Shown here piece by piece: positions 7,493 to 16,016 of a stretch of DNA of 35,178 nt; the stretch's first letter is position 1; the number at the start of each line of letters is the position of its first letter. The notes below the pieces were generated by a model. It worked only from the letters and a program-made list of their open reading frames with translations, had not been told where the DNA came from and searched no databases. Source of the DNA: an uncultured Prevotellaceae bacterium (GTDB taxonomy: Bacteria > Bacteroidota > Bacteroidia > Bacteroidales > Muribaculaceae); assembly GCA_947167995.1 (NCBI GenBank), contig CAMVKS010000027.1, positions 1-35,178 on the forward strand, read 5' to 3'. The position numbers and the translations under genes were made by a program.

Positions 7493-9448
7493 ATGAGCTA
7501 TTTAAAATTTGATAAAAACTTGATGATAAATCTTGAGCAGTCGCTTGGCAAGGAGATACTCAGGACCAATCAATCGGGGGCTTATCATTGCACCACGATA
7601 GTGGGATGCAACACTCGCAAGCAGCACGGCTTGCTGGTGATTCCTGTACCCGAAGTTGATGACAATAGCCATGTGATGCTCTCCTCGCTCGACGAGACCG
7701 TGATACAGCATGGTGCACCATTCAACTTGGGTCTTCACAAGTACAAGGGCAACGTGTTCAGTCCCAACGGGCACAAGTACATTCGCGAGTATGACTGCGA
7801 GCGTGTGCCCACCCACACCTTCCGTGTGGGCGGTGTGATAATGAAACGCGAGAAGATTTTCATCACCAACGAGAACCGCATCCTCATCCGTTACACACTC
7901 GTTGAGGCTCACTCCAAGACCACGTTGCAGTTCCGCCCGTTCCTTGCCTTCCGCAACGCTAATGACCTGTGCGTCGAGAACTCGGTGGCAAGTCAAGAGT
8001 ACAGGGAAGTACACAATGGTATTGCAACATGCATGTATGAAGGATATCCCACTCTCTACATGCAGTTCAATCACAAGCCCCGGTTTGTCTTTGACCCACA
8101 CTGGTACAAGGGCATTGAATATATCAAGGACATGGAGCGCGGCATACCCTATACCGAGGACCTCTATGTCCCAGGCTACTTTGAAATAGATATCAAGAAA
8201 GGCGAGCCTCTAATCTTCTCGGCAGGTATCGATGAAGTGAACACCCGCAACCTGAGCCGCATGCATGAGGACGAGGTGCAGTCGCGCACACCACGCACGA
8301 GTTTCTACAATTGCCTTAAGAACAGTGCAAAACAATTCTACCTGACCAACGACGACGGCAATTACATCCTGGCTGGATACCCATGGTTCAAGATTCGTGC
8401 GCGCGACGAGTTCCTGGCACTGCCAGGATGCACAATCTCCAATCATCACCGCCCCGATTTTGAGAAGATAATGGACACGGCACAGAAAGCCTTGCTTCGC
8501 TTTGTTGAAGATGGCGCTCTCGACAAGCACCTCAAGGGCATAGACCTCCCCGATGTCCCGTTGTGGGCTATATGGTCAATACAGGAGTATGCCAAGGATG
8601 CAGGGATGGAAGTTGCCCGCGAGCGTTATGGCGCTCTCATCAAGGCGATGTTAGACCACATAATATCGGGCAAGCATCCCAATCTTCAACTCAATCCCAA
8701 TGGCTTAGTGAGCACCGATGGCACCCGCAAGCCCATGTCGTGGATGGACTCTACCCACCCCGACGGCTCACCCATGGTGCCTCGCACCGGCTATCTTGTT
8801 GAATTTAATGCTTTGTGGTATAATGCATTGAGATTTGCGCAGGAAATGTTTGCCGACATTGAAGGCGAGCAGGACTATGTCTCTTCACTTGCCAAGATAA
8901 GCGACCAGACCAAGCCCTCGTTTGTGGAGATGTTCCTGAATGACTATGGCTATCTGTACGATTATGTCGACGGTTCCTATGCCGATCCCAGTGTAAGGCC
9001 CAACATGATTATAGCAGCAGGACTTGACTACTCGCCACTGGACCGTCGTCAACGCAAGCGCCTGCTCGATGTGGTGACGAGGGAATTGCTCACACCCAAG
9101 GGGCTGCGCACGTTGAGCCCAAAGAGCTGGGGCTACAAGCCGTGGTATCTGGGAAATCCCGAGCAGCGTGAGGTGGCCTATTATGCTGGTTCGGCTCGCC
9201 CGTGGCTCATGGGATTCTATACCGATGCTTACATCAAGGTGTTTGGCATCAATGGTGCTTCATTCATCGAGCGCATGATGATAGGGTTTGAGGACGAGAT
9301 GTCGCAAGGCGGCATAGGCACGCTCTCCGAACTTTATGACGGCAACCCACCATTCATAGGCCGAGGTGCCGTGAGCTACGCCCCCAATGTGGGTGGTGTG
9401 CTACGAGTGCTTCGCCTGTTCAAGAACATTGGAGTTATAAATTCTTAA
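7493..9448 (+). CDS. Glycogen debranching enzyme (amylo-alpha-1,6-glucosidase type)
   Basis: This 651-aa cytosolic enzyme is predicted to hydrolyse alpha-1,6 branch points of glycogen. The N-terminal GDE_N-type beta domain (about 20-250) opens with the family stretch GAYHCTTIVGCNTRKQHGLLV. The C-terminal alpha/alpha toroid (about 270-645) has the family stretches YPWFKIRARDEFLALPG, DSTHPDGSPMVPRTGYLVE and VAYYAGSARPWL. Length matches Bacteroidales homologues. It heads an operon with a glycogen synthase (18-base gap) and a GH57 protein, so its job is glycogen turnover. A good promoter lies upstream at 7380-7411. Confidence 0.93.
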   Translation: MSYLKFDKNLMINLEQSLGKEILRTNQSGAYHCTTIVGCNTRKQHGLLVIPVPEVDDNSHVMLSSLDETVIQHGAPFNLGLHKYKGNVFSPNGHKYIREYDCERVPTHTFRVGGVIMKREKIFITNENRILIRYTLVEAHSKTTLQFRPFLAFRNANDLCVENSVASQEYREVHNGIATCMYEGYPTLYMQFNHKPRFVFDPHWYKGIEYIKDMERGIPYTEDLYVPGYFEIDIKKGEPLIFSAGIDEVNTRNLSRMHEDEVQSRTPRTSFYNCLKNSAKQFYLTNDDGNYILAGYPWFKIRARDEFLALPGCTISNHHRPDFEKIMDTAQKALLRFVEDGALDKHLKGIDLPDVPLWAIWSIQEYAKDAGMEVARERYGALIKAMLDHIISGKHPNLQLNPNGLVSTDGTRKPMSWMDSTHPDGSPMVPRTGYLVEFNALWYNALRFAQEMFADIEGEQDYVSSLAKISDQTKPSFVEMFLNDYGYLYDYVDGSYADPSVRPNMIIAAGLDYSPLDRRQRKRLLDVVTRELLTPKGLRTLSPKSWGYKPWYLGNPEQREVAYYAGSARPWLMGFYTDAYIKVFGINGASFIERMMIGFEDEMSQGGIGTLSELYDGNPPFIGRGAVSYAPNVGGVLRVLRLFKNIGVINS

Positions 9449-9466
9449 AAAACTAAAACACAAAAT

Positions 9467-10726
9467 ATGAAGGCTTTAATGTTTGGCTGGGAATTTCCTC
9501 CACACATCCTGGGAGGTCTTGGAACAGCAAGTTTTGGTCTTACTAAGGGAATGGCTCAGTGTGGCGACATGGACATCACTTTTGTCATTCCCAAGCCATG
9601 GGGTGATGAACCCAAGGACTTTGCTCGTATCATTGGCGCCAACAACACCCCTGTGGCTTGGCGTGGTGTGAGCTGGGACTACGTTGAGAGCAGAATAGGC
9701 AAGGTGATGGACACTCAAACCTATTTTGACCTTCGAGACCACATCTACAGTGATTTCAACTACATGAACACCAATGATTTAGGATGTATAGAGTTTTCAG
9801 GACGATATCCCGACAATCTGCTTGAGGAAATCAACAACTATTCGATTGTGGCAGGAGTGATAGCCCGCACAGTCGACTTTGATGTTATTCACTCTCACGA
9901 CTGGCTCACCTATCCTGCAGGCATCCACGCCAAGCAGGTGACAGGCAAGCCATTGGTGATACATGTTCATGCTACCGATTTTGATCGCAGTCGTGGTAAT
10001 GTGAACCCCACCGTGTTCAATATCGAGAAAGATGGAATGAACAACGCCGACCATATCATTACCGTGAGCAATCTCACGCGCAAAACGGTCATCGAGAAAT
10101 ATGGCATCAGCCCCGACAAGGTTACTACCGTGCACAATGCTGTAGAGCCGCTTAGTCAGGAACTGCTCGATATCGAGGTTCCGCCCAAGCACGAGAAGGT
10201 TGTCACATTCTTAGGTCGAATCACGATGCAAAAAGGACCTGAATATTTTGTTGACGCAGCTTGGCAAGTGCTGCAGAAGGTTCACAACGTGCAGTTTGTG
10301 ATGGCTGGCAGTGGCGACATGATGGAGAAAATGATTAGGCTTGCAGCTCGTCGACACATTGCGGGACGTTTTCATTTCACGGGCTTCTTGAAGGGCCGTC
10401 AGGTGTATGAGATGCTCAAGGCAAGCGATGTGTACATTATGCCATCGGTTAGTGAGCCATTTGGCATTTCGCCCTTGGAAGCGATGCAGATGGGCGTTCC
10501 ATCAATCATCTCCAAGCAGAGCGGTTGCGCCGAGATATTAAACAACGTTATCAAGGTCGACTATTGGGACACAAACGCCATAGCCGATGCTATCTACTCC
10601 ATTATCAAGTATCCCGGCATGTACAGGCAGCTGCGTGAGCAGGGTCTTGAGGAGGTGAGCAAGATTACCTGGGACCGTGCCGGTGCCAAGGTTATTGACA
10701 TCTATAAGCGATTAATCAACCGATAA
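9467..10726 (+). CDS. GT4-type glycogen synthase / alpha-glucan glycosyltransferase
   Basis: This 419-aa GT-B glycosyltransferase lies between the debranching enzyme and the GH57 gene. The N-terminus MLFGWEFPP-like motif (here MFGWEFPPHILGG) is the acceptor-side signature of glycogen synthase-like enzymes. The donor-binding domain carries E330-x7-E338 in SEPFGISPLEAM. The family extends alpha-1,4 glucan chains from NDP-glucose; whether ADP- or UDP-glucose is used cannot be told here. The context supports glycogen synthesis over a role in capsule synthesis. No transmembrane segments or signal peptide are seen. Confidence 0.88.
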   Translation: MKALMFGWEFPPHILGGLGTASFGLTKGMAQCGDMDITFVIPKPWGDEPKDFARIIGANNTPVAWRGVSWDYVESRIGKVMDTQTYFDLRDHIYSDFNYMNTNDLGCIEFSGRYPDNLLEEINNYSIVAGVIARTVDFDVIHSHDWLTYPAGIHAKQVTGKPLVIHVHATDFDRSRGNVNPTVFNIEKDGMNNADHIITVSNLTRKTVIEKYGISPDKVTTVHNAVEPLSQELLDIEVPPKHEKVVTFLGRITMQKGPEYFVDAAWQVLQKVHNVQFVMAGSGDMMEKMIRLAARRHIAGRFHFTGFLKGRQVYEMLKASDVYIMPSVSEPFGISPLEAMQMGVPSIISKQSGCAEILNNVIKVDYWDTNAIADAIYSIIKYPGMYRQLREQGLEEVSKITWDRAGAKVIDIYKRLINR

Positions 10727-10755
10727 TTATCAACCACAATAATACTTCAAGTAAC

Positions 10756-12219
10756 ATGAAATCAATCTGCTTTTATTTTCAGATACATCAGCCATTCCGT
10801 CTCAAGACCTACCGTTTCTTTGATATTGGCAATGACCACTACTACTATGATGACTTTGCCAACGACGACATAATCACTCGAATTGCCCAGCGCTCTTACA
10901 TGCCAGCCAACCAGATGCTGCTCGACATGATAAAGGAGAATGGAAAGAAATTCAAAGTGGCGTTCTCAATCAGTGGCACTGCCCTTGAGCAGCTTGAACA
11001 GTATGTTCCCGAGTTTATCGACTCGATGAAGGATCTTGCCGATACCGGCTGCGTGGAGTTCCTGAGTGAGACCTATGCTCACTCGTTGTCGTCGCTTGTC
11101 GACCCCGAGGAGTTTATGGCTCAGGTAAAAGCCCATGATGAGAAAATTTATCAGCTCTTTGGTCAGAAACCCAAGGTGTTCCGCAACACCGAGCTCATCT
11201 ATGACGACGATATTGCATCGATGGTGGCATCAATGGGATTTAAAGGTGCTATTACCGATGGAGCGAAGCACATCTTGGGATGGAAGTCTCCCAACTATCT
11301 TTACAAGGCAGCTTCGGCTCCCAAACTCCGTCTGTTGCTGAAGAACTCGAAGCTTAGCGACGATATTTCATTCCGCTTCAGCAACCCTGAGTGGGGGGCT
11401 TATCCTCTGACAGCCGACAAGTACATAAACTGGATTGCGGCATTGCCCGAGGAGGAGATGCTGGTGAACCTGTTCATGAACTATGAGACCTTTGGTGAGC
11501 TTCAGCCTCGTGAAAGCGGCATTTTTGAGTTTATGAAAGCACTTCCACGCTTCGCCGGCGAGCAGAACATAGGGTTTATGACTCCAAGCGAGGTGGTATC
11601 CAAGATGAAGCCTGTGGGCGAGCTCTCGGTCATGCATCCCATATCGTGGGCCGATGAAGCGCGAGACACCAGCGCCTGGATGGGAAACATCTTGCAAGAC
11701 GAAGCCGTCAACAAACTCTATTGCCTGAGCGAGCGCATTCGCATGGTGACCGACAAGCGCATACGTCAAGACTGGAACTACCTTCAGGCAAGTGACCACT
11801 TCTACTACATGAGCACCAAGCACAGCAGCGACGGCTCGGTACACTCGCACTACAGCCCATATGACTCGCCTTATGCCGCGTTCACCAACTATATGAACGT
11901 GTTGAGCGACTTCTTGATTCGCGTGCGCGAGCAGTTCCCCGAGGAGATAGAAAACGAGGAGCTTAATGCCTTGTTGCTCACCATCCGCAATCAGGAAAAA
12001 GAGATTGAAGAGCTCAATCGTGAGGTGGAGCTTTTGCGAAACAATATTGTAAAAGACACCACTGGAGACTTTGTGCCTAAAGTAGAAGAGAAGGGAAACG
12101 AACCCGAACCTGAGTCCAAGGTTGAGAAAACTTCAGCAAAGAAAACTCCAGCAAAGAAAGCTCCGGCAAAGAAGGCTCCGGCGAAGAAGCCTGCTACTAA
12201 AAAAGCCTCAAAGAAGTGA
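10756..12219 (+). CDS. GH57 alpha-amylase-like protein with coiled coil and basic tail
   Basis: This is a 487-aa cytosolic protein. The GH57 barrel (about 1-390) shows the HQP motif (H11-P13) and the nucleophile region RNTELIY with E146. At the region that normally reads D-Y-E-T-F-G, carrying the catalytic acid Asp, this protein reads N-Y-E-T-F-G (N242), followed by L249 where His is common. Residues about 388-425 form a coiled coil. The C-terminus (about 455-487) is a Lys/Ala/Pro-rich tail of AKK and APAKK units that resembles histone H1. It sits third in the glycogen operon. It may be a weakly active or inactive amylase-like glucan binder; incomplete GH57 homologues are known as a class. 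Confidence 0.85.
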   Translation: MKSICFYFQIHQPFRLKTYRFFDIGNDHYYYDDFANDDIITRIAQRSYMPANQMLLDMIKENGKKFKVAFSISGTALEQLEQYVPEFIDSMKDLADTGCVEFLSETYAHSLSSLVDPEEFMAQVKAHDEKIYQLFGQKPKVFRNTELIYDDDIASMVASMGFKGAITDGAKHILGWKSPNYLYKAASAPKLRLLLKNSKLSDDISFRFSNPEWGAYPLTADKYINWIAALPEEEMLVNLFMNYETFGELQPRESGIFEFMKALPRFAGEQNIGFMTPSEVVSKMKPVGELSVMHPISWADEARDTSAWMGNILQDEAVNKLYCLSERIRMVTDKRIRQDWNYLQASDHFYYMSTKHSSDGSVHSHYSPYDSPYAAFTNYMNVLSDFLIRVREQFPEEIENEELNALLLTIRNQEKEIEELNREVELLRNNIVKDTTGDFVPKVEEKGNEPEPESKVEKTSAKKTPAKKAPAKKAPAKKPATKKASKK

Positions 12220-12220
12220 T

Positions 12221-12805
12221 ATGGCAAAGAAAAAAATGCTTTATATTCACGGGTTCAGGAGCTCGGCTAAAAGCAGCACAATCCTCAACATCAAGGCCAA
12301 CTACCATGATGTTGAGGTGCACGCTTTTGATGTGACGCATCACCCAGAAGAATCAATCAGGAAGATAGAAGATTATATTGCAGAACATGGCATTGAAATT
12401 CTTGTTGGCACGTCGTTGGGAGGATTCTACACTCTGTGCGCTAAGGTCGAAATCCCCAAGATTGCTGTCAATCCAGTCCTCGCTCCTGAGCAAAGCCTGC
12501 GATTCTTGCCTGAAATAGGACAGGAAGTGGAGTATTACAACGAGCGAGAGGATGGTGTTCAGACCTTCACTTGCACCCATAGCGATCTTGACGAGTTTCG
12601 TGGCATTGAGAAGTATATCACCGGTGTGACACACATCATTGGTAGCTCACACGATGAACTGCTTGGTGACTTGCGCGACGGATATCGAGAATTGGTAGGC
12701 GACCGCTTCCACGAGTCATCGCAGTTGGGGCATCGCATTACTCCCGAATTCTTAGAAATCCCTTCGGGAGACTTCTATAAAGTGCTGGCTTTATTTGCAT
12801 TGTAA
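12221..12805 (+). CDS. YqiA/UPF0227-like alpha/beta-hydrolase esterase
   Basis: This 194-aa protein starts at the ATG one base after the GH57 stop, so the two are translationally coupled. The frame is also open upstream, but that part reads the GH57 Lys-rich tail out of frame and is not real. The start LYIHGFRSS (oxyanion strand) and the nucleophile elbow GTSLGGFYT identify a small alpha/beta-hydrolase of the YqiA family; a catalytic His is likely in GSSHDELLG. Family members hydrolyse short acyl esters in vitro, with natural substrates unknown. Its place behind glycogen genes may only reflect operon economy. Confidence 0.85.
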   Translation: MAKKKMLYIHGFRSSAKSSTILNIKANYHDVEVHAFDVTHHPEESIRKIEDYIAEHGIEILVGTSLGGFYTLCAKVEIPKIAVNPVLAPEQSLRFLPEIGQEVEYYNEREDGVQTFTCTHSDLDEFRGIEKYITGVTHIIGSSHDELLGDLRDGYRELVGDRFHESSQLGHRITPEFLEIPSGDFYKVLALFAL

Positions 12806-12824
12806 CTATAACACAAGAAATGAT

Positions 12825-13673
12825 ATGAAAACAAGAGACGAATTGATAGATGAGTTGTTAGACTTGGCGTTTGCCGAGGATGTTGGTGATGGTGATGCCA
12901 CCACATTGTGCAGCATACCTGCCGATGAGATGGGACGTTCACGCTTGATAATAAAAGAAGAAGGAATCCTCGCCGGTGTGGAGATGGCTAAGAAAGTGTT
13001 TGACAAGTTTGACCCCGAGCTCAAGATGACTACCTATATCGAGGATGGGGCTCATGTGAAGCCCGGCGATATCGCATTCATTGTTGAAGGCAAGGTACAG
13101 TCGCTGTTGCAGACCGAGCGCTTGATGCTCAACATCATGCAACGCATGAGCGGCATCGCTACTGTCACTGCCCGTTACCAGAAAGAACTGGAGGGCTTGC
13201 ACACCAAGGTGCTCGACACCCGCAAGACCACTCCCGGCATGCGCATTATGGAGAAGGATGCCGTGAAGATTGGTGGCGGATGCAACCATCGCATAGGGCT
13301 GTTTGACATGATTCTGCTCAAAGACAACCATGTGGATTTCGCTGGTGGCATCACAGCTGCCATCGAGGGCGCAAAACGCTGGTGCAAGGAGAACAACAAG
13401 GACCTCAAGATTGAGATTGAGGTTCGCAATCTCGATGAGCTGCGCGAAGCACTTGCAGCAGGTGGCGTGGACCGAGTGATGTTCGACAACTTCACCCCCG
13501 AGCTCACCCGCGAGGCAGTGAAAATCGTTGATGGTCGGGTCGAGACCGAGTCGAGTGGCGGCATCACCATCGACACACTGCGAGCCTACGGCGAGTGTGG
13601 TGTGGATTATATCTCGGTGGGTGCCTTGACTCACAGCGTGAAGTCGCTCGACATGAGCTTCAAGGCATTTTAG
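12825..13673 (+). CDS. nadC: Quinolinate phosphoribosyltransferase (NadC)
   Basis: This 282-aa enzyme joins quinolinate and PRPP to form nicotinate mononucleotide, CO2 and PPi in de novo NAD synthesis. It shows DTRKTTPGMR and GGGCNHRIGLFDMILLKDNH, the substrate and PRPP-binding signatures, and near the end ESSGGI and the final DYISVGALTHS segment. ATG 12825 gives the usual family length; an in-frame ATG at 12795 overlaps the esterase gene and is less likely. It follows the esterase by 19 bases and is probably the last gene of the glycogen operon transcript, with a hairpin after its stop. Confidence 0.96.
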   Translation: MKTRDELIDELLDLAFAEDVGDGDATTLCSIPADEMGRSRLIIKEEGILAGVEMAKKVFDKFDPELKMTTYIEDGAHVKPGDIAFIVEGKVQSLLQTERLMLNIMQRMSGIATVTARYQKELEGLHTKVLDTRKTTPGMRIMEKDAVKIGGGCNHRIGLFDMILLKDNHVDFAGGITAAIEGAKRWCKENNKDLKIEIEVRNLDELREALAAGGVDRVMFDNFTPELTREAVKIVDGRVETESSGGITIDTLRAYGECGVDYISVGALTHSVKSLDMSFKAF

Positions 13674-13707
13674 TTTCAGACATCCGAATTTGAGGAATCT
13701 GAAATTT
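13674..13707 (+). terminator. Hairpin terminator after nadC
   Basis: TTTCAGA (13674-13680) pairs with TCTGAAA (13698-13704), with an added TCC/GGA inner helix, directly after the nadC TAG. The following bases are T-rich but not a clean T-tract. It separates nadC from the RNase P RNA promoter. Confidence 0.5.
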
Positions 13708-13744
13708 GTGATTTCATAATGGCAATTGTTTGATAAAAAAAATG

Positions 13745-13752
13745 TACCTTTG
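13745..13752 (+). promoter_or_regulatory. -7 promoter box for RNase P RNA
   Basis: TACCTTTG matches TAnnTTTG and lies about 25 bases before the first base of the P1 helix of RNase P RNA. A TTTG at 13729-13732 is only 12 bases upstream, which is too close for the usual spacing. Confidence 0.6.
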
Positions 13753-13775
13753 CAGCCGCAAAACGCGATTTGACA

Positions 13776-14148
13776 TCAAGCAGTGGGGTGGCTTGTCGCT
13801 CGCACCATTTAGAGTGCGGGAGGAAAGTCCGGGCAACACAGAGCATCGCATTTCTTAACGGGAAGCTGGGGGTGACCTCAGGGTTAAGGTGACAGAAAAT
13901 AACCGCCTGTCCTTGGGACAGGTAAGGGTGAAAAGGCGGGGTAAGAGCCCACCGGGCGCCACGGCGACATGGCGCGCCGCACCACCTGCGAGTTGCAAGG
14001 TCAAGTATACCGTCAGGGCTGCTCGTCTATTGGCGGGGGGTAGACTGCTATACTGGCGTGGCAACACGTCCAGACAGATAAATGACAAGCGGCGTTACCC
14101 ACGGGTAACGGCCACATAACCCGGCTTACAGCTCCACTGCTTTTTTTA
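13776..14148 (+). ncRNA. rnpB: RNase P RNA (class A)
   Basis: This is the catalytic RNA that matures tRNA 5' ends. The P1 helix pairs AAGCAGTGG at 13778-13786 with CCACTGCTT at 14134-14142. Conserved core segments are present in order: GAGGAAAGTCCGGGC (CR-I), ACAGAAAA, GTAAGAGCCCACCG (CR-II/III) and the 3' set AGATAAATGA and CATAACCCGGCTTAC (CR-IV/V). A T-tract follows P1, giving termination. Frames that appear open within it are not genes. The exact ends are inferred from P1 and may differ by a few bases. It converges on folC, whose stop is 13 bases beyond. Confidence 0.96.
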
Positions 14149-14160
14149 AAAACAAGTTGC

Positions 14161-15471
14161 TTATAGCTTACTGCTTACAGCAGCAATGTGCTTGAACAAG
14201 TCGCCCAGAACATAGAAGCTGCCGCCCAAGAAGATTGCGTCGTTCTTGCTGGCGGCTTTTTTTGCTGCCTTGTAGGCATTGAGTGCTATGGGATAGGCAT
14301 CTCCTTTCAGGCCGTGCTTTGCAGCGAGGGCTTGTAGGGTTTCGGCTTTCATTGAACGTGACGATTGTGCCTGGGTAAAATAGTAGATGGCATCCTTTGG
14401 CATCATGCCGAGCACTGTGTCGATGTCCTTGTCGGCCGAGAAACCGAGCACCATGTGCAACTTGTCACATTTCAACTCTCGCAGTTGTTTTGACTGAATA
14501 GCCCAAGCTCCTGCGTTGTGCCCAGCATCGCAAATCACCGTAGGATTCTTTCCTATCACCATCCATCGGCCCATAAATCCTGTGTACTGGCACACGTGCG
14601 CCAAGGCCTTTTTTACTGCGCTTTTATTGATTTTAACACCAATCTTCTTCAGTGTTTCTATAGCATGAAGCACAGTGTTGATATTTGCCACTTGATAGTC
14701 ACCGCTGAGTTGGCAAGTGAGTGGGGCGTTATATTCGGTTGTGGAGATTGACAAAGTGCCGTCGGAGTTTTTCAACGAACCGGTCACGATTGGCTCATCA
14801 CTTGAGATGATGATAGGGGAATGTTGCTCCAGTGCTGTGTCTTCAAAGACCTTGCGTACTTCGGGTTGTGAGGCGTCGCCCACTACCACAGGCACGCCAG
14901 GCTTGATGATGCCAGCTTTTTCGCTGGCAATCTCGGTGAGCGTGTTGCCCAGGAACTGGGTGTGGTCAATTGAGATGTTGGTGATGATACTCAGGATGGG
15001 AGTGATGATGTTGCTGCTGTCGAGACGTCCGCCCAGGCCCACCTCAATCACAGCATAGTCCACCTTTTGCTGCTTGAAATACTCAAATGCAAGCACTGTT
15101 GTCAGTTCAAAGAACGATGGCTCGCACGCCAGACCGCTCTCCATCCATCGCTCTACAAAACGGCTTACCGTGCGCTTTGAAATCATCTCGCCATTAACGC
15201 GGATGCGCTCGCGGAAGTCCACAAGATGAGGCGAAGTGAACAACCCCACGCGGTAACCACTTGCCTGGAGCGTGGCGGCAAGCATGTTGGCTACAGAGCC
15301 TTTACCGTTGGTCCCTGCTACATGGATGCACTTGTAGGCTCGGTGTGGATTCCCCAGCCAGTCGTCGAGTGCAATGGTTGTGCCCAGTCCTGGTTTGTAT
15401 CCACTTGCTCCTTGTCGCTCAAAAGCGGGAAGCTGGCTGAAAAGATATTGGGTGGCTTCTTTATAGGTCAT
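14161..15471 (-). CDS. folC: Dihydrofolate/folylpolyglutamate synthase
   Basis: This 436-aa ATP-dependent ligase adds glutamate to dihydropteroate and to folates. The P-loop is HVAGTNGKGSVANML, followed by GLFTSPHLVDFRERIRVNG (the omega-loop region), VEVGLGGRLDSSNI-like (here IEVGLGGRLDSSNI), and SIDHTQFLGNTL. The C-terminal ligase domain contains VICDAGHNAGAW. The frame stays open upstream to 15795, but that part lies over a chromate-transporter gene; the ATG at 15471 gives the normal N-terminus MTYKEATQYL. The preceding chromate gene ends two bases upstream, so the three genes form one operon with folC last. Confidence 0.95.
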   Translation of the reverse strand: MTYKEATQYLFSQLPAFERQGASGYKPGLGTTIALDDWLGNPHRAYKCIHVAGTNGKGSVANMLAATLQASGYRVGLFTSPHLVDFRERIRVNGEMISKRTVSRFVERWMESGLACEPSFFELTTVLAFEYFKQQKVDYAVIEVGLGGRLDSSNIITPILSIITNISIDHTQFLGNTLTEIASEKAGIIKPGVPVVVGDASQPEVRKVFEDTALEQHSPIIISSDEPIVTGSLKNSDGTLSISTTEYNAPLTCQLSGDYQVANINTVLHAIETLKKIGVKINKSAVKKALAHVCQYTGFMGRWMVIGKNPTVICDAGHNAGAWAIQSKQLRELKCDKLHMVLGFSADKDIDTVLGMMPKDAIYYFTQAQSSRSMKAETLQALAAKHGLKGDAYPIALNAYKAAKKAASKNDAIFLGGSFYVLGDLFKHIAAVSSKL

Positions 15472-15473
15472 AA

Positions 15474-16016
15474 TCAAAAAAGGAAATAGCCGGCAATGCC
15501 AGCCAGTATTATTACTACAATTGGGTGAATACGGGTGAAATATACCACGCAGAACGATGCAATGCAGATGATGATTGATAGGAACTGGTCGCTGCTGCCG
15601 GCGCTGCCAAAGTTCTCCTTGTTCATGAGCAGCAGCGCTGCACTTGCGATGAGGCCCACCACCACCGGTCTCAGACCTGTGAAGGCACCCTTGATGATGG
15701 TGCTGTCGCTGTGGCGCGAGATGTAGTGGCTGGCGTAGAGCGTGAGCAGGTAGGGCGGTAACACCACTGCAAGGGTGGCTATTATCGAGCCCCACACGCT
15801 TCCTGTTGACACATATCCAATATAGGTTGCACTATTGATGCCTATGGGGCCTGGCGTCATCTGCGAGATGGCGACAATGTCGGTAAACATCTGGCTACTG
15901 AGCCAGCCGTTCTCGACGATGATGTTCTGCACCAGTGAGAGCATGGCATAACCGCCACCAAAGCCGAACAGGCCAATCTTGAGATAAGCCCAAATTAGTT
16001 TCAGGTAGATGCTCAT
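15474..16016 (-). CDS. Chromate-type transporter, second half-size subunit
   Basis: This 180-aa membrane protein is one of two tandem half-size CHR-family proteins. The family mark FGFGGGYAMLSLVQ is near residues 16-30, followed by QMTPGPIGINSATYIGY and several hydrophobic helices. Full-length ChrA proteins are internal duplications of this unit; here the two halves are separate genes that overlap by four bases (ATGA), so they probably form a heterodimer. The classic role is chromate export, but gut Bacteroidales homologues are rarely tested and the true substrate is unknown. It is joined to folC by a two-base gap. Confidence 0.85.
   Translation of the reverse strand: MSIYLKLIWAYLKIGLFGFGGGYAMLSLVQNIIVENGWLSSQMFTDIVAISQMTPGPIGINSATYIGYVSTGSVWGSIIATLAVVLPPYLLTLYASHYISRHSDSTIIKGAFTGLRPVVVGLIASAALLLMNKENFGSAGSSDQFLSIIICIASFCVVYFTRIHPIVVIILAGIAGYFLF

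Noticed and set aside
12122-12220. Arg/Lys/Leu-rich N-terminal extension of the esterase
   Set aside because: It is the GH57 Lys-rich tail read in another frame; the family start is the ATG at 12221.
13855-14119. Two open frames of 76-77 aa on both strands
   Set aside because: Both lie inside RNase P RNA, whose conserved core and P1 pairing explain the sequence.
15474-15795. N-terminal extension of folC
   Set aside because: The in-frame extension overlaps the chromate-transporter gene, and the family N-terminus begins at the ATG at 15471.
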